This document shows, piece after piece, positions 1-10,565 of a DNA stretch of 64,000 nucleotides. Both the position numbers and the translations under genes were made by a program. Below the pieces are notes generated by a model. That model was not told the DNA's origin. It was given only the letters and a program-made list of their open reading frames with translations, and ran no database searches. How positions within the stretch are numbered: position 1 is the first letter of the stretch; each line of letters opens with the position of its first letter. Origin of the DNA: Rugalucina vietnamica (Eukaryota; Mollusca; Bivalvia; Lucinida; Lucinidae); contig OZ024876.1 in assembly GCA_964017185.1 (NCBI GenBank), forward strand, positions 2,106,001-2,170,000, in the 5' to 3' direction.

Positions 1-540
1 AATAACATTTTAAAAGCAAATGAGCCCCTGGGGTCCATTTTTTTTTTCAGAATCATTAAATTTCAGTCCTACTGCCCATTTCCTGCAAGACTTTCACTTA
101 AAATGACATTTTAAAAGGTTTCCCCATTCAAATGCATTGAAGACCTATGTTGACCTTGCCATAAAATAAGTCAAGGTCACCACAGGGTCATGTTTTATAC
201 ATACATTGTAGTACTTGAGTCATCCATACTTCATGCAAAGTTTCATTGAAATTGGTTCACCGGTTCTGGAGAAGAAGATATTTTACCATATATGAGCATG
301 GCGGCCATCTTGGTCATGTGACCTGGATTATTTATATATACATTGGTTCCCACTTCCTATAGATGCTTCATATAAAATTTGGCTTTGATTGGCCAAGTGG
401 TTTCAGAGAAAAATTAAAACAATGTTTTCTGAGGAAAACTATGTCCCCCCAACCGTTTAGTAATTGAAGTGTAGTTACCTTGTGATATGAAGTTTTTCTA
501 GGGAAGACACCATGTAAGGTGTGATAGTTTAAACTTGTTT
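1..540. repeat. Left part of interspersed repeat, no gene
   Basis: AT-rich sequence with no supportable gene. Phrases such as GGTTCACCGGTTCTGGAGAA near 253 resemble CAGCGGTTTCAGAGAAGAAG near 3693 at the end of the next element. I read this stretch as part of the same repeat class that fills 1-3840. Confidence 0.4.
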
Positions 541-589
541 TGGACCCTGTCTAAAATTGGGTCACAATCACCAAATTCTTATAAACTCT

Positions 590-2635
590 GAACCTCCTCA
601 CAACAATGCTTCTGAGCAAGTTTGGTCAAAATCCATCAATTACTTTACAAGATATCGTATCGGAAAAACTAATTTCAACAGTTTTTATGGACCCGTGACC
701 TTGGAAATTAGGTCAAGGTCATCAAAATCTAATCAACTTTGAGCCTCCTCCAAACAATGCTTCTGTGCAAGTTTGGTCAAAATCCATCAACTGGTTTACA
801 AGATATTGCAGTGAAAAGACTAATTTCAACATTTTTTTATGGACTCGTGACCTTGAAAATTAGGTCAAGGTCACCGAAATCTAATCAACTCTGAGCCTTC
901 TCGCAACAATGCTTCTGTGCAAGTTTGGTCAAAATCCATCAATTGGTTTACAAGTTATCGAGTTGGAAAGATTAATTTCAACATTTTTTATGGACTCGTG
1001 ACCTTGAAAATTAGGTCAAGATCACCAAAATCTAATCAACTCTGAGCCTCCTCCCAACAATGCTTCTGTGCAAGTTTGGTCAAAATCTGTCAATTGATTT
1101 ACAAGATACTGCGTTGGAAAGACTAATTTCAACATTTTTTATGGACTTGTGACCTTGAAAATTAGGTCAAGGTCACCAAAATCTAGCCGACTCTGCGCCT
1201 TCTCGCAACAATGCTTCTGTACAAGTTTGGTCAAAATCCATCCATTCGTTTACAAGTTATCGCGTTGGAAAGACTAATTTTAACATTTTTTATGGACTCG
1301 TGACCTTGATTATTAGGTCAAGGTCACCAAAATATAATCAACTCTGAGCCTCCTCCCAACAATGCTTCTGTGCAAGTTTGGTCAAAATCCATCGATTGGT
1401 TTACAAGATACTGCATTGGAAAGACTAATTTCAACATTTTTTATGGACTCGTGACCTTGAAAATTAGATCAAGGTCACCAAAATCTAATCAACTCTGAGC
1501 CTTCTTGCAACAATGCTTCTGTGCAAGTTTGGTCAAAATCCATCTATTGGTTTTCAAGATATTGAGTTGGAAAGACTAATTTCAACAGTTTTTATGGACT
1601 CGTGACCTTGAAAATTCTGTCAAGGTCACCAAAATCTAATCAACTCTGAGCCTCCTCCCAACAATGCTTCTGTGCAAGTTTGGTCAAAAACCATCATTTG
1701 GTTCACAAGATATTGCATTGGAAAGACTAATTTCAACAGTTTTTATGGACTCGTGACCTTGAAAATTAGGTCAAGGTCACCAAAATCTAATCAACTCTGA
1801 GCCTCCTCCCAACAATGCTTTTGTGCAAGTTTGGTCAAAGTCCATCGATTAGTTTACAAGATATCGTATCGGAAAAACTAATTTCAACAGTTTTATAGAC
1901 TCGTGACCTTCAGAATTAGGTCAAGGTCATCAAAATCTAACCAACTCTGAGCCTTCTCCCAACAATGCTTCTGTGCAAGTTTGGTCAAAATCCATCAATT
2001 GGTTTATAAGATATTGCGTTGGAAAGACTAATTTCAACATTTTTTATGGACTCGTGACCTTGAAAATTAGGTCAAGGTCACCAAAATCTAATCAACTCTG
2101 AGCCTTCTCGCAACAATGCTTCTGTGCAAGTTTAGTCAAAATCCATCAATCGGTTTACAAGATATTGCATTGGAAAGACTAATTTCAACATTCTTTATGG
2201 ACTTGTGACCTTGAAAATTAGGTCAAGGTCACCAAAATCTTATCAACTCTGAGCCTCCTCCCAACAATGCTTCTGTGCAAGTTTGGTCAAAATCCATCAA
2301 TTGGTTTTCAAGATATTGAGTTGGAAAGACTAATTTCAACAGTTTTTATGGACTCGTGACCTTGAAAATTAGGTCAAGGTCACCAAAATCTAATCAACTC
2401 TGAGCCTCCTCCCAACAATGCTCTTGTGCAAGTTTGCTCAAAATCCATTCATTTGTTCAGAAGATATCGCGTCAGAAAACCTAATTTGATCAGTTTTCAT
2501 GGGCTGGTGACCTTGAAAATGAGGTCAAGGTCACCAAAATCTAATCAACTCTTTCCCCCCTCCCAACCATGTATCTATGCAAGTTTGGTCAAAATCCATC
2601 CACTGGTTCAAAAGATATCGCGTAAGAAAGAAGCT
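590..2635 (+). repeat. Tandem array, about 14 copies of a 151-bp unit
   Basis: The anchor ACAATGCTTCTGTGCAAG recurs at about 602, 754, 905, 1057, 1207, 1359, 1510, 1661, 1812, 1962, 2112, 2263, 2414 and (degenerate) 2565, a spacing of 150-152 bp. Each unit also carries GTGACCTTGAAAATTAGGTC and AGGTCAAGGTCACC, which pair as a partial inverted repeat. Short open frames inside the array are by-products. The array leads directly into a GC-rich minisatellite and a terminal hairpin, so it looks like the body of one mobile element. Confidence 0.9.
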
Positions 2636-2636
2636 A

Positions 2637-2667
<31 letters not shown>

Positions 2668-2742
2668 GCGGACGCCGACGCCGACGCCGACGGGAACCGC
2701 ACCAAAAACAATATGTACCCCACCTTCGGTTGGGGGGACATA
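2636..2742 (+). repeat. GACGCC minisatellite and terminal hairpin
   Basis: A run of GACGCG/GACGCC hexamers (2640-2692) follows the 151-bp array. It ends in CCCCACCTTCGGTTGGGGGG, a stem with a TTCGG-containing loop. Core repeat, short GC-rich satellite and 3' hairpin is an arrangement known from bivalve Pearl/Helentron-like non-autonomous elements; the family assignment is inference. Confidence 0.65.
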
Positions 2743-3720
2743 AAAATCTTTGAAAAGTGCGTATAGACGACAGACCGGCCAAGGTCAAGAGATGACCTTG
2801 ACCTAAATTAATCATATACCTTCATCTAATCCATTAGTTGTTTGCATCTACCACTTTTCAGGTCTCAGGCTGCAATAGTTTTCAAAAAAAGCTAATTTCC
2901 ACTTTTCCCATTATAAGTCTATGGAAACTTAAAGTTACCATAGCAACCAGAGTTCTTATCCGACTGGAATAAAAAACACAAATAATGTAGAGGCTACTGT
3001 CAGGAACATGTATACAAAGTACAGGATTCATCCACTGGACAGTTTCTGAGGAGAAGATTTTTGAATGTTTCTTTTTTTTTTTCAAAATTTTGCCCTTTAT
3101 GGGGCCCCAGCAACCAATCAAAATAAAGGATCAGGACAAAACTCGCAAGAAACGTCAAACACTACTCAATAAACATTTCTGCAAAAACAAAATTCAAATG
3201 TCTGCAATTTTAGCGGAAAAATAGCCGATTTCCACTTTTCACATTATAAGTCTATGGAAACTTTAGTTGCCATAGCAACCAGAGTTCTTATCCGCCTGGA
3301 ATAAAAAACACAAATTATGTAGAGGCCACTGTCAGGAACATGTATACAAAGTATAGGCTTCATTCCCTTGACAGTTTCTGAGAAGAAGATTTTTGAATGT
3401 TTTTCGAAATTTTGCCCTATATGGGGCCCCTGCAACCAATCAAAATGAAGGATTAGGACTAAAGTCACATGAAACGTAGAGGACTACTCAATAAACATTT
3501 CTGCAAAAACAAAATTCAAATATCTCCAACAAGACAGCAAAAATTGGCAATTTTCACTTTTTTCCATTATAAGTCTATGGGAAGCATAAGTTGCCATAGC
3601 AACCACAGTCCTTATCCGATCAATTCAAAAAACACAATTATTCTTTCCCCCTACCTGTAGATGGTGTATGTGTAAGATGAGAACAATCGGCCCAGCGGTT
3701 TCAGAGAAGAAGATCTTTGA
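2743..3720 (+). repeat. Three diverged copies of an approx. 325-bp unit
   Basis: The phrase ATTATAAGTCTATGG recurs near 2910, 3243 and 3565. It is followed each time by GCCATAGCAACCA-like sequence, AAAAACACAA and, in the first two copies, TTTGCCCTNTATGGGGCCCC. The same phrases recur in the 14.6-16.5 kb region, so this is a dispersed family. Poly-T/poly-A tracts make short false open frames. Confidence 0.75.
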
Positions 3721-3842
3721 AATTGTGGACGACGGACGACGGACGGACGACGGACGGACGACGGACGGACGGACGGACGGACGCCGGAGCATGGGTATAC
3801 TATAAGCTCACCTATGAGCCTTCGGCTCAGGTGAGCTAAAAA
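3721..3842 (+). repeat. ACGG minisatellite and terminal hairpin
   Basis: GACGACGGACGG-type repeats at 3728-3783 precede an imperfect inverted repeat, AGCTCACCTATGAGCC then GGCTCAGGTGAGCT, with a TTC loop. This hairpin lies at the 3' end of the element, as in the previous compound element. Confidence 0.75.
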
Positions 3843-4356
3843 TAAAAAATACAACACACAATGATTTGGCAATTTTGGTTATATATGATTATTTATTATA
3901 AGCTTCTTATTTTTTCATCAGCATAAAAGATGCGTTACGCACCAATGTATCTAGTCTATTGTGGTCTTCGCTTAGATATTTACTTTCTCCAGAAAACCGC
4001 AAATTTAATCACAATGTTAAATCTCCTCTGACAGGTGCTCAGTCAGAAGCAGAAGCTTATAATACATAATAAAATATCACAAACCCCGCTAAAATAAGCC
4101 ATTTACTCATCTGTGCACTGCGAGCTCGTTTACTGTAGTAAAAACTTGTTGCCAGCACATAAAGAGACACAGTGTGAGAGTATAGCTCTTTTTTCTATGA
4201 TTTGCGACTCCTGTACACCTAAGCTCTCACTGTAAAAGAAGTTGAGCTAAATCTTTTAATACATACATGCCAATGCATGGTTTATAATCAAAATTAACTT
4301 ATAAAATACAGTGTGTGTTATCACTTCTGCCTGCATGTACATCTGAAATAAGAAAT
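3843..4356. other. Intergenic, no feature recognised
   Basis: AT-rich sequence without a convincing coding region, RNA gene or repeat boundary. Confidence 0.4.
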
Positions 4357-4590
4357 GAGCCGCCTCGTGGGAAAACCAACAATGTGGTTTTTGAACAGGT
4401 CCAACACAAACCGGGCTGCACAGCCACAGAAGACACCTAGAAGCTTGAAATTTCGGATTTAAGAACAAGAGGGATTGTACTTTCCGAGTAGCGAAAACAA
4501 AGGCGCTGATCAGCTTCGCGGTTACCGCGAAGCTGATCTGCGCCTTTGTTTTCGCCTTTGCAGATTGTTGGTTTTCCCATGAGGCGGCTC
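4357..4590 (+). mobile_element. 235-bp palindromic MITE (family A)
   Basis: Starts GAGCCGCCTCGTGGGAAAAC and ends with the inverted form GTTTTCCCATGAGGCGGCTC. It is flanked on both sides by AAAT, a probable 4-bp target duplication. The centre holds a long hairpin built on GCGCTGATCAGCTTCGCGGT and its reverse. Non-autonomous; no coding capacity. Confidence 0.88.
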
Positions 4591-4842
4591 AAATGATAAA
4601 GACTAGAGGAACTTATTTTGATCTATGCTAATATAATTAGGAGTTGTTGCTTTGCATTTCATCCCTATTACTAAGACAGGCATCCCTGCCTTGGTACTTA
4701 CTTGTGCAAAGGGGAGTAAATTTGTTTTACTATAGGACACATCATGGAGGCTTTTAGCCCACAACCTCCCCCTCCGGAATCTTGATACTCTACTACAAAG
4801 CAACTATGCCAGTCTTCACTATAAGTGGGCGAGTAAAAATAT

Positions 4843-5074
4843 GAGCCGCCTCGTGGGAAAACCAACAATGTGGTTTTCGACCAGGTCCAACATAAAACGG
4901 CCTGTACAGCTACAGAAGCAGGCTAGAAGCTTGAAATTTTGGAGTTAAGTAGAGGAGGAATTGTACTATCCGAGTAGCGAAAACACAGGCGCTGATCAGC
5001 TTCGCGAACCGCGAAGCTGATCTGCGCCCTTGTTTTCGCCTATGCAGATTGTTGGTTTTCCCATGAGGCGGCTC
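4843..5074 (+). mobile_element. Family A MITE
   Basis: Has the same termini and central hairpin as the copy at 4357. Flanks are ATAT and ACAT, a possible decayed duplication. It abuts a second, oppositely oriented copy that starts 20 bp later. Confidence 0.85.
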
Positions 5075-5093
5075 ACATGTGTAATGCCTTATA

Positions 5094-5291
5094 TGAGCCT
5101 GTGCGAAAACAAGGGTGCAGATGAGCTGTGTAGCTACTGCACAGTCGATCAGCGCCTTTGTTTTTGCTACTTGGATAGTACACTTCCTCTTCCACTTACA
5201 ATGTTTCTAGCTTCTAGCCTTTTTCTGAAACTATACAGGTCTGTTTGTTTCGTACCTGGTCAGAAACCCTGGTTTTCTCACTTCGCGGCTC
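5094..5291 (-). mobile_element. Family A MITE, truncated
   Basis: Minus orientation relative to the copy at 4357. The outermost arm before the central hairpin is shortened. The other arm ends in CGCGGCTC. The hairpin apex is of the GTGTAGCTACTGCACA type instead of TTCGCGG. Confidence 0.75.
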
Positions 5292-5386
5292 AAAAACTTT
5301 AAGAGTTTGGTAAAGGCACATGTCATGTTTACATTCCTGTAGAAAACCTTATAAACGTGTCAATCACACATATATCATTATTAAAT

Positions 5387-5616
5387 GAGCTGTGTCATGA
5401 GAAAACCAGATTTCTGCATGTGCGAAAACAAAGGCGCAGATCAGCTTCGCAGTATCTGCAAAACTGATCAGCGCCCTTGTTTTGCTACACAGATAGTACC
5501 TCTTCTATATATTACATCCAAAATTTCAAGCATCTCGCGCTTCTCTATGACTGTACAGGCCGGTTTGTGTCAGACCTGTTATGAAACCCTGAACACCGGT
5601 TTTCGCATCGCAGCTC
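5387..5616 (-). mobile_element. Family A MITE
   Basis: Diverged copy, GAGCTGTGTCATGAGAAAAC to CGCATCGCAGCTC, flanked on both sides by AAAT. The central hairpin has several mismatches. Confidence 0.8.
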
Positions 5617-6041
5617 AAATTATAGTTTATATTGAAGAATATCATTTTGAGTTCATCTTTTTAGAAAGACGATATGCTCTTTAGAGCCACCTTGCTCTGT
5701 GGATTCAACAAGAACTGTACAGTGTGTATAAGATCGGCAGAAACTAAAATCATACCTTAGTCTGACAGGCAAAATATATTTAATATCTGTGTTTCCACGA
5801 AAGATAACTAAACCAACCGACTCTTTCAACGTTTTGCATCAGACCTGGTCGGAAACCCCAAGGATCGTTTTTCTCTCATATACAGCAATTTGTGTTTGCT
5901 ACATGTAGATAGATGATACAATCACTCATCAAAAATCAGATATTTTTATGCCTCCAACCATCTTCTGTGGCTGCACAGCTAGGTTAATTTCTGACCAGGC
6001 CCCAAGGTTATAAAAAGTTTTTCATGCTCAGCAGAGTTGAT

Positions 6042-6123
6042 GCTGTAATTTATCGTGCTCATTAATGTTAAAATGCCAACAATTGTTCGCATTTTAACAT
6101 TAATGAGCAGGATAAATTACAGC
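6042..6123. repeat. Near-perfect 35-bp inverted repeat
   Basis: GCTGTAATTTATCGTGCTCA... is repeated in inverse orientation up to 6123, with one mismatch across 35-bp arms and a 12-bp AT-rich spacer. It could be a tiny MITE or an extruding palindrome. Confidence 0.8.
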
Positions 6124-6270
6124 CCTTGATGAATTAAACCTGTCTTGATTATTTAGAACTGTGAGCAGTTTAAAAAAAAAATCACAAGAAAATACTTTTA
6201 TAACCTCAGGGCCAGGTCAGACACCTACAAAAATATGTGGATGTGGACATCATCATACTGTTCAATATAT

Positions 6271-6504
6271 GAGCCACCTCGTGGGAAAACCAACAATGTG
6301 GTTTTCAAACAGGTCTGACACAAACCGGCCTATACAGCTACAGAAGCAGGCTAGTTGCTTGAAATTTTGGAGTTAAGTAGAGGAGGAATTGTATTATCCG
6401 AGTAGCGAAAACAAAGGCACTGATCAGCTTTGCGGTTACGGCGAAGCTGATCTGCGTCTTTGTTTTCGCCTATGCAGATTGTTGGTTTTCCCATGAGGCA
6501 GCTC
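6271..6504 (+). mobile_element. Family A MITE downstream of the Bcl-2 gene
   Basis: Full-length copy flanked by ATAT on both sides. It lies about 120 bp downstream of the Bcl-2 stop codon on the opposite strand, so it may fall in that gene's 3' UTR. Confidence 0.85.
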
Positions 6505-6626
6505 ATATGTTGTTCAATACAGAGAAAAAGAGCAAAAAAAAAACATAAAAAAGCTTGACCACAAGAGGAAAATATATTGCATCCTAATGTCTGGCTTGCT
6601 TGTGGCTTGAGAGAAGTGAGTTCCTG

Positions 6627-6746
6627 TTACCGCGCCATCACTGCTGCCAGAGCCCCTATACCCCCTAGAGTCGCTGTGAACAGAAGTCCCTTCCATACCT
6701 TGTCCTCAACAGCACTTTGATCAGAGAAAAAGTCTGCAAATGCATC
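6627..6746 (-). CDS. Bcl-2 homologue exon 2 (39 codons and stop)
   Basis: Acceptor CTCTTTCAG precedes GATGCATTTG at 6746 and the stop TAA is at 6627-6629. It encodes DAFADFFSDQSAVEDK and the membrane anchor, completing BH2. Confidence 0.9.
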   Translation of the reverse strand, partial: DAFADFFSDQSAVEDKVWKGLLFTATLGGIGALAAVMAR

Positions 6747-9258
6747 CTGAAAGAGAAGAGTTGTCTGAAATTTTATCTTTCCATCAGGAAAACATGTCTG
6801 TGTAATGAATACCCCCTTATACCCCACTTTCATATAGTAAAACTGGGGTATGCAGGGGTATACCTATTTTTCTTACTTTTGCTCCAAAGCATAGATTGTG
6901 GGTACTCTAACATGTACCCTCAATCTATGTTTAGAGCAAAAATAAGAAAAATATAAAAAAAAAAAAAGCTACTATAAATTTTCAATTTTTACAACTTAAA
7001 AAATCTCTGTATATTGCATGGGCATGCTTCTCAAATTTCTTTTATTCAACTGAACTGATACAGTTTGTGAGTTGTCTCTTAACTTAAGCATCTTTTAGTT
7101 TTAAATTAATATACCTTGATATAATCGTGTTCAACTCTGGACTTCTCAATTTTTGGTTTCTGATAAATAACCTTCAGTTGATGCCTATTAAACACTGGTA
7201 TCTGTAGTGTGAGAGCTATTTTTCTTCTATTTTTTCATTGTTATTGTTTTCTGTTTCCACTTAGAAACTTTATTCAGAGTCACACAAGCCAGACACTTGA
7301 CAAAATTTGCAGTGTGGCTGGCTCTGAGACCTGAAATGAAGAATTTCCAACATGTGGCAGAAACCAAAATATCAGCAAAGTTTTCATATACTGAACAGAG
7401 GCCAAGAAGGCATCCATCAGAAAAAATATACACCAGAAAAACGTTATATAGTTAATACATTCATAATCTGTTCATCTGATAAGTTGCATAGTACAAAGCA
7501 CAGAGAATATTCTGCAGCATTTTTCAACATGGCTGGGCACAGTGGTACCACCATTAAATCACATTGATTGAATTTGATTCATGGTCTCTCTATTCTTATT
7601 TGAGTCAACATACTGGGTTTTTTTTCCCTTTGTCAAGTGGCCACAAAATTAGAATAAAAAAGCATTTAAAGCACTGTCAAAATCATTTTGATCCTTACTC
7701 TACAAAACTTACCAACTTGAAAGGTACATTATAATGGATGAGGCTATATGCATGACCATCCTGGCGATAACGCTGCATGACTGATTTTGACAAGTAAATA
7801 AATTTCAACAAAAAATAATAATAGGAAATTTGAGTTTATTACTGAATAAAATTCCTAAATGCATATCTTCTATCAGATTATTAAAAGCATGATCTCATAT
7901 GTAAAATGCATAGCTAATTAATAGTATCAACTTTAAAAGTAAAATTACCTTTGAGCAGTTAACACAAGACAACGCTACTTTAAAGCCTTATCCGCACCAG
8001 TCATGCCGATAAATGGCATATTCATCACGACCATAGTGGAGATAGCCACAGGGATTTTTTTCGGGTGTCTCAGGGGCCGAAATAAGGCCCCATTCCCAAT
8101 GAGATTTAGGAGAATTTTTTCCCAATTTGTAGAAAAAAATTCCCAATCACAGCTGAAAATTATTTTCAGTAGTTCAATTCCTTGTGAAATATAAGTTCTG
8201 CTGTTTGAAATGCTATTTAGCTTGGTATTTTATGTTATTATTAAATGATTCTAAATTCATAAGCTTGATAAGCTATGTCAACTTGGTAATATTATCAATT
8301 TTGAATATTCTGAAAAATTCCCAAATTCAGGGTTTACGTTGCTTATTTTCCCAATTGGAAAGGCCCTAGGGCCCCTTCCCAAAATTGAAAAAAAACATCC
8401 CTGAGCCAGTGTCTAAAACAATACCATAGTGCGATAGCCAGTGTCTAAAACAATAAAGTGTGCCATGGGGGCAAATTATGTCGACCGTGTTGTGTCCTTG
8501 AGCAAGGCACATCTACTCCCTACAGTACTGGTTAAACCCAGGAAGCGTTGGCTCCGTCCCGACATGACTGAAAAATTGTTGACTGGGACGTTAAGCCTCA
8601 ACACAAACAAACAAACAAATTATGTCGAAAACATGATCCACGCTAGTACCACTAATACCGATTTGCGATTATGCCTTACCCATCCTCCTTGTGCAAGAAT
8701 CCAGTGGCCTAACTTGTTGCCGACATATTTCCCAACGTAAAGAGCTATTTTCTCTTCATACTCTGGGTAGCGCCTCCTAATGTGTGCTGTTAATCTTGCT
8801 GCAAATGCGTAGACTACGATAACACGACCCCAGTTTATCTGTCCATCCTCGAAGATTTCATCCGCTACATTGATAAAAGTCTGAAAAGTATTGCCATTGC
8901 CCATGTTCAATTTATTTACCATAGCTTTTAACGTGATATCATGTCTGTCAGAAATTTCCTTTACAGTTTTTCTCATTGCCTTACAAAACCGGTCTGGAGA
9001 TTTCTTTTCATCGTCCGTGCCAAAGTTACATACAACATCAGTGGCAATAACCTCGGCCTGCCGTCTAACATTTTCTAATGGGGATCCCGAAAATGTCTTT
9101 TGTGTCGCCTGATCAATGTTGTTCAATCCTTGATTTCCTTTCATATGACCCCATTGTTTGTGAATTTCGAGGAATAAATTGTTGGAATTTTTGCCGAAAA
9201 CGGCGCTAGAGTCCGAAACTGTTTTCATCCCACCATAGGTTGGACTTTTGGAATTCAT
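6627..9258 (-). CDS. Bcl-2 family protein, two exons, 232 aa
   Basis: Join of 9258-8680 and 6746-6627 on the minus strand gives 232 aa. BH1 lies at residues 132-155 (EIFEDGQINWGR) and BH2 at 185-198 (HWILAQGGW then DAFADFF across the splice). A short hydrophobic C-terminal segment at 212-231 (KGLLFTATLGGIGALAAVMA) should anchor it in mitochondrial or ER membrane. The BH3 region, about 93-107 (KAMRKTVKEISDRHD), lacks the usual Gly-Asp pair. The intron follows GGW in phase 0, the position known in Bcl-2 and Bcl-xL genes. The family regulates mitochondrial apoptosis. DAFADFF favours the Bcl-2/Bcl-xL side, but the one-residue expansion before NWGR recalls MCL-1, so pro- or anti-survival role is not settled. 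A four-codon upstream ORF overlaps the start codon. Confidence 0.9.
6782..7036 (+). mobile_element. MITE family B, next to the Bcl-2 exon 2 acceptor
   Basis: Starts CATCAGGAAAACATGTCTGT and ends near ATATTGCATGGGCATG. The centre is an inverted repeat around CATAGATTGTGGGTAC and its complement. It begins only 35 bp upstream (transcript sense) of the exon 2 acceptor, so the polypyrimidine tract lies against the element. Confidence 0.8.
7037..8047. other. Bcl-2 gene intron, no further feature
   Basis: AT-rich intron sequence. I saw no exon with matching phase and borders. Confidence 0.5.
8048..8403 (+). mobile_element. hAT-like MITE with CAGGG termini
   Basis: Left end CAGGGATTTTTTTC pairs with the reverse complement of the right end, CAGGGATGTTTTTTTTC. 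The body repeats the phrase TTCCCAAT many times. CAGGG termini suit the hAT superfamily, but I could not see a clean 8-bp duplication. Confidence 0.5.
8402..8456 (+). repeat. Short tandem duplication beside the MITE
   Basis: AGCCAGTGTCTAAAACAATA occurs twice, at about 8404 and 8437, 33 bp apart. Confidence 0.75.
8440..8622 (+). mobile_element. SINE-like repeat with CAAA tail
   Basis: Contains TGTTGTGTCCTTGAGCAAGG, CATGACTGAAAAATTGTTGA and GACTGGGACGTTAAGCCTCA, and ends in ACAAACAAACAAACAAA. The same modules recur near 54490 and 55310. The arrangement suggests a tRNA-derived SINE body that has lost its tRNA head. Confidence 0.65.
8680..9258 (-). CDS. Bcl-2 homologue exon 1 (193 codons)
   Basis: Begins at the ATG at 9258 and ends after GGATGG at 8680, followed by GTAAGG. 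It encodes residues 1-193, through BH1 and the start of BH2. It ends in phase 0. Confidence 0.9.
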
Positions 9259-9640
9259 AATTTCTCCATCTGGACCAAAATAAGCCTAAATTCAGGCGAC
9301 GATCGCCAACAATTTAACCAAACTTCTCTGACAGTCGCTCCCTTGGTGAATCCAAAATGGCGTCCAATATCGGATCAACCGAACCGAACCTACTACGCCC
9401 GTGTCGTTTCGCTCAAGGGTTTCTGGATGTTTCGCAACCTGGTTCGTTCGCACTTAGTCGTTTCGCGACCTGCTATTGGTCCTTTCGCTACACAGTATTT
9501 TTCGCACCTTTTCGCAGCTTATGGACCCCAGTCGGTTCGCTACCACGTTGTTTTCCATGGCATCCCGTTAATTATTATTCACTCACTACTGAACCTCGAT
9601 CACGGCTTCACGACAATTATGACCGTTAATCAAAGGTTGG
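9259..9640. promoter_or_regulatory. Upstream region of the Bcl-2 gene
   Basis: Probable 5' UTR and promoter of the minus-strand gene. It is more GC-rich than its surroundings and contains CCAAAATGGCGTCC at 9350, a YY1-type core. Two overlapping plus-strand open frames start here but have no recognisable domain. No transcription start can be fixed from sequence alone. Confidence 0.35.
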
Positions 9641-9663
9641 AAAATGTGGATAGAGATACTATA

Positions 9664-9891
9664 CCCCCCCCCCCACAGGGGGGTCTTTGCTCCCTGCTCC
9701 CTGAAAGAAAATGACCTTTCTCCCCAGCTCCCTAAAATGTTTTTCCTCAGCCCCCTGCTCCCTAAACCGCCAAAAGTTATGCTTTCTCCACAAATCCCTG
9801 AAAATAAATAATCCCTTCTCTCCAAATCCCTGAAAATAAATAGCCATTCTCTCTGAATCCCCAAAACCCATGGAAAGGCAATTTAGGCCTC
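9664..9891 (-). mobile_element. MITE family C, decayed copy
   Basis: Inverse orientation of the element at 10566. It shares CTCCCTGCTCCCTGAAAGAA and the repeated CCCTGAAAATAAAT modules. It ends TTAGGCCTC on the right, and the left end has decayed into a C/G run. Confidence 0.75.
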
Positions 9892-10079
9892 ACTATTAGT
9901 GCTACAATTCGACATATAATTTATTTAATTGATCATTTATACGCTTATTTATTTCTGCAAATTTGTGACACTTTGTAAAGCACTTGCTATATAATACAAT
10001 TATCAGACAATATAATCCGTTGCCTAGCAACCAAAATATGTGGAAGATGCATAAAACCGGCGTTGCATAGGTTTTTGGC

Positions 10080-10225
10080 GTTGCTAAATACAGGTAACCA
10101 CCCCCTAATCCCCCCCCCCACCCCCCCCCCCCACCGAGAAAAAATCAATGATAAAAGGGAGTTTTGGCTACCTGTATTTCCAATATTGATTTTTGTAAGC
10201 TGGGAACCAGTCGATAATACAAAAA
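10080..10225 (-). mobile_element. Fragment of palindromic MITE (family D)
   Basis: AATACAGGTAACC, a poly-C stretch, GAGAAAAAATCAATGATAAA and GTAAGCTGGGAACCAG match the element at 13735-13925. The left terminus is missing. Confidence 0.65.
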
Positions 10226-10565
10226 TGGAGAATATTTGATTTTTAAATAGTGTTTTTCGCGGCAATGACACCATCGATTTCATTCGATGGTTGCTAAGCA
10301 ACATGATGTGTATGGAGTTAATTTCCGTGCAAATGTCTGGGAGCGAAATGGAATCAAGCTTGACACAAAGCTGAAAGTCTACAAGACCGTGGTACTGCCA
10401 ACCCTCCTGTATGCATGCGAGACCTGGACAGTATACCAACGGCATGCGAAGAGACTTAACCATTTCCACTTAAGCTGTTTGAGAAATCAAATGGCAGGAC
10501 AAGATTCCAGACACAGAGGTCCTGAAGAAAGCAAGGATGCAAGGCATGCATACAGTCTTAAAGCT

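Noticed and set aside
2426-2815. Arg/Pro/Thr-rich open frames on both strands
   Set aside because: They are translations of the GACGCC minisatellite and 151-bp repeats.
3721-3790. ACGG repeats considered as a CRISPR-like or centromeric array
   Set aside because: Unit is only 4-8 bp without unique spacers, and it lies at the end of a dispersed element in a eukaryotic context.
5030-5684. Cys-rich open frames with CENKGADQLRS-like phrases, also at 39857, 41116, 57989 and 59587
   Set aside because: These are translations of family A MITE arms. The recurrence reflects the repeat, not a protein family.
9343-9714. Two overlapping plus-strand open frames starting at the Bcl-2 promoter (90 and 123 codons)
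   Set aside because: No domain, no splice context, one runs through a C-run into a MITE. Likely chance frames in GC-rich promoter sequence.
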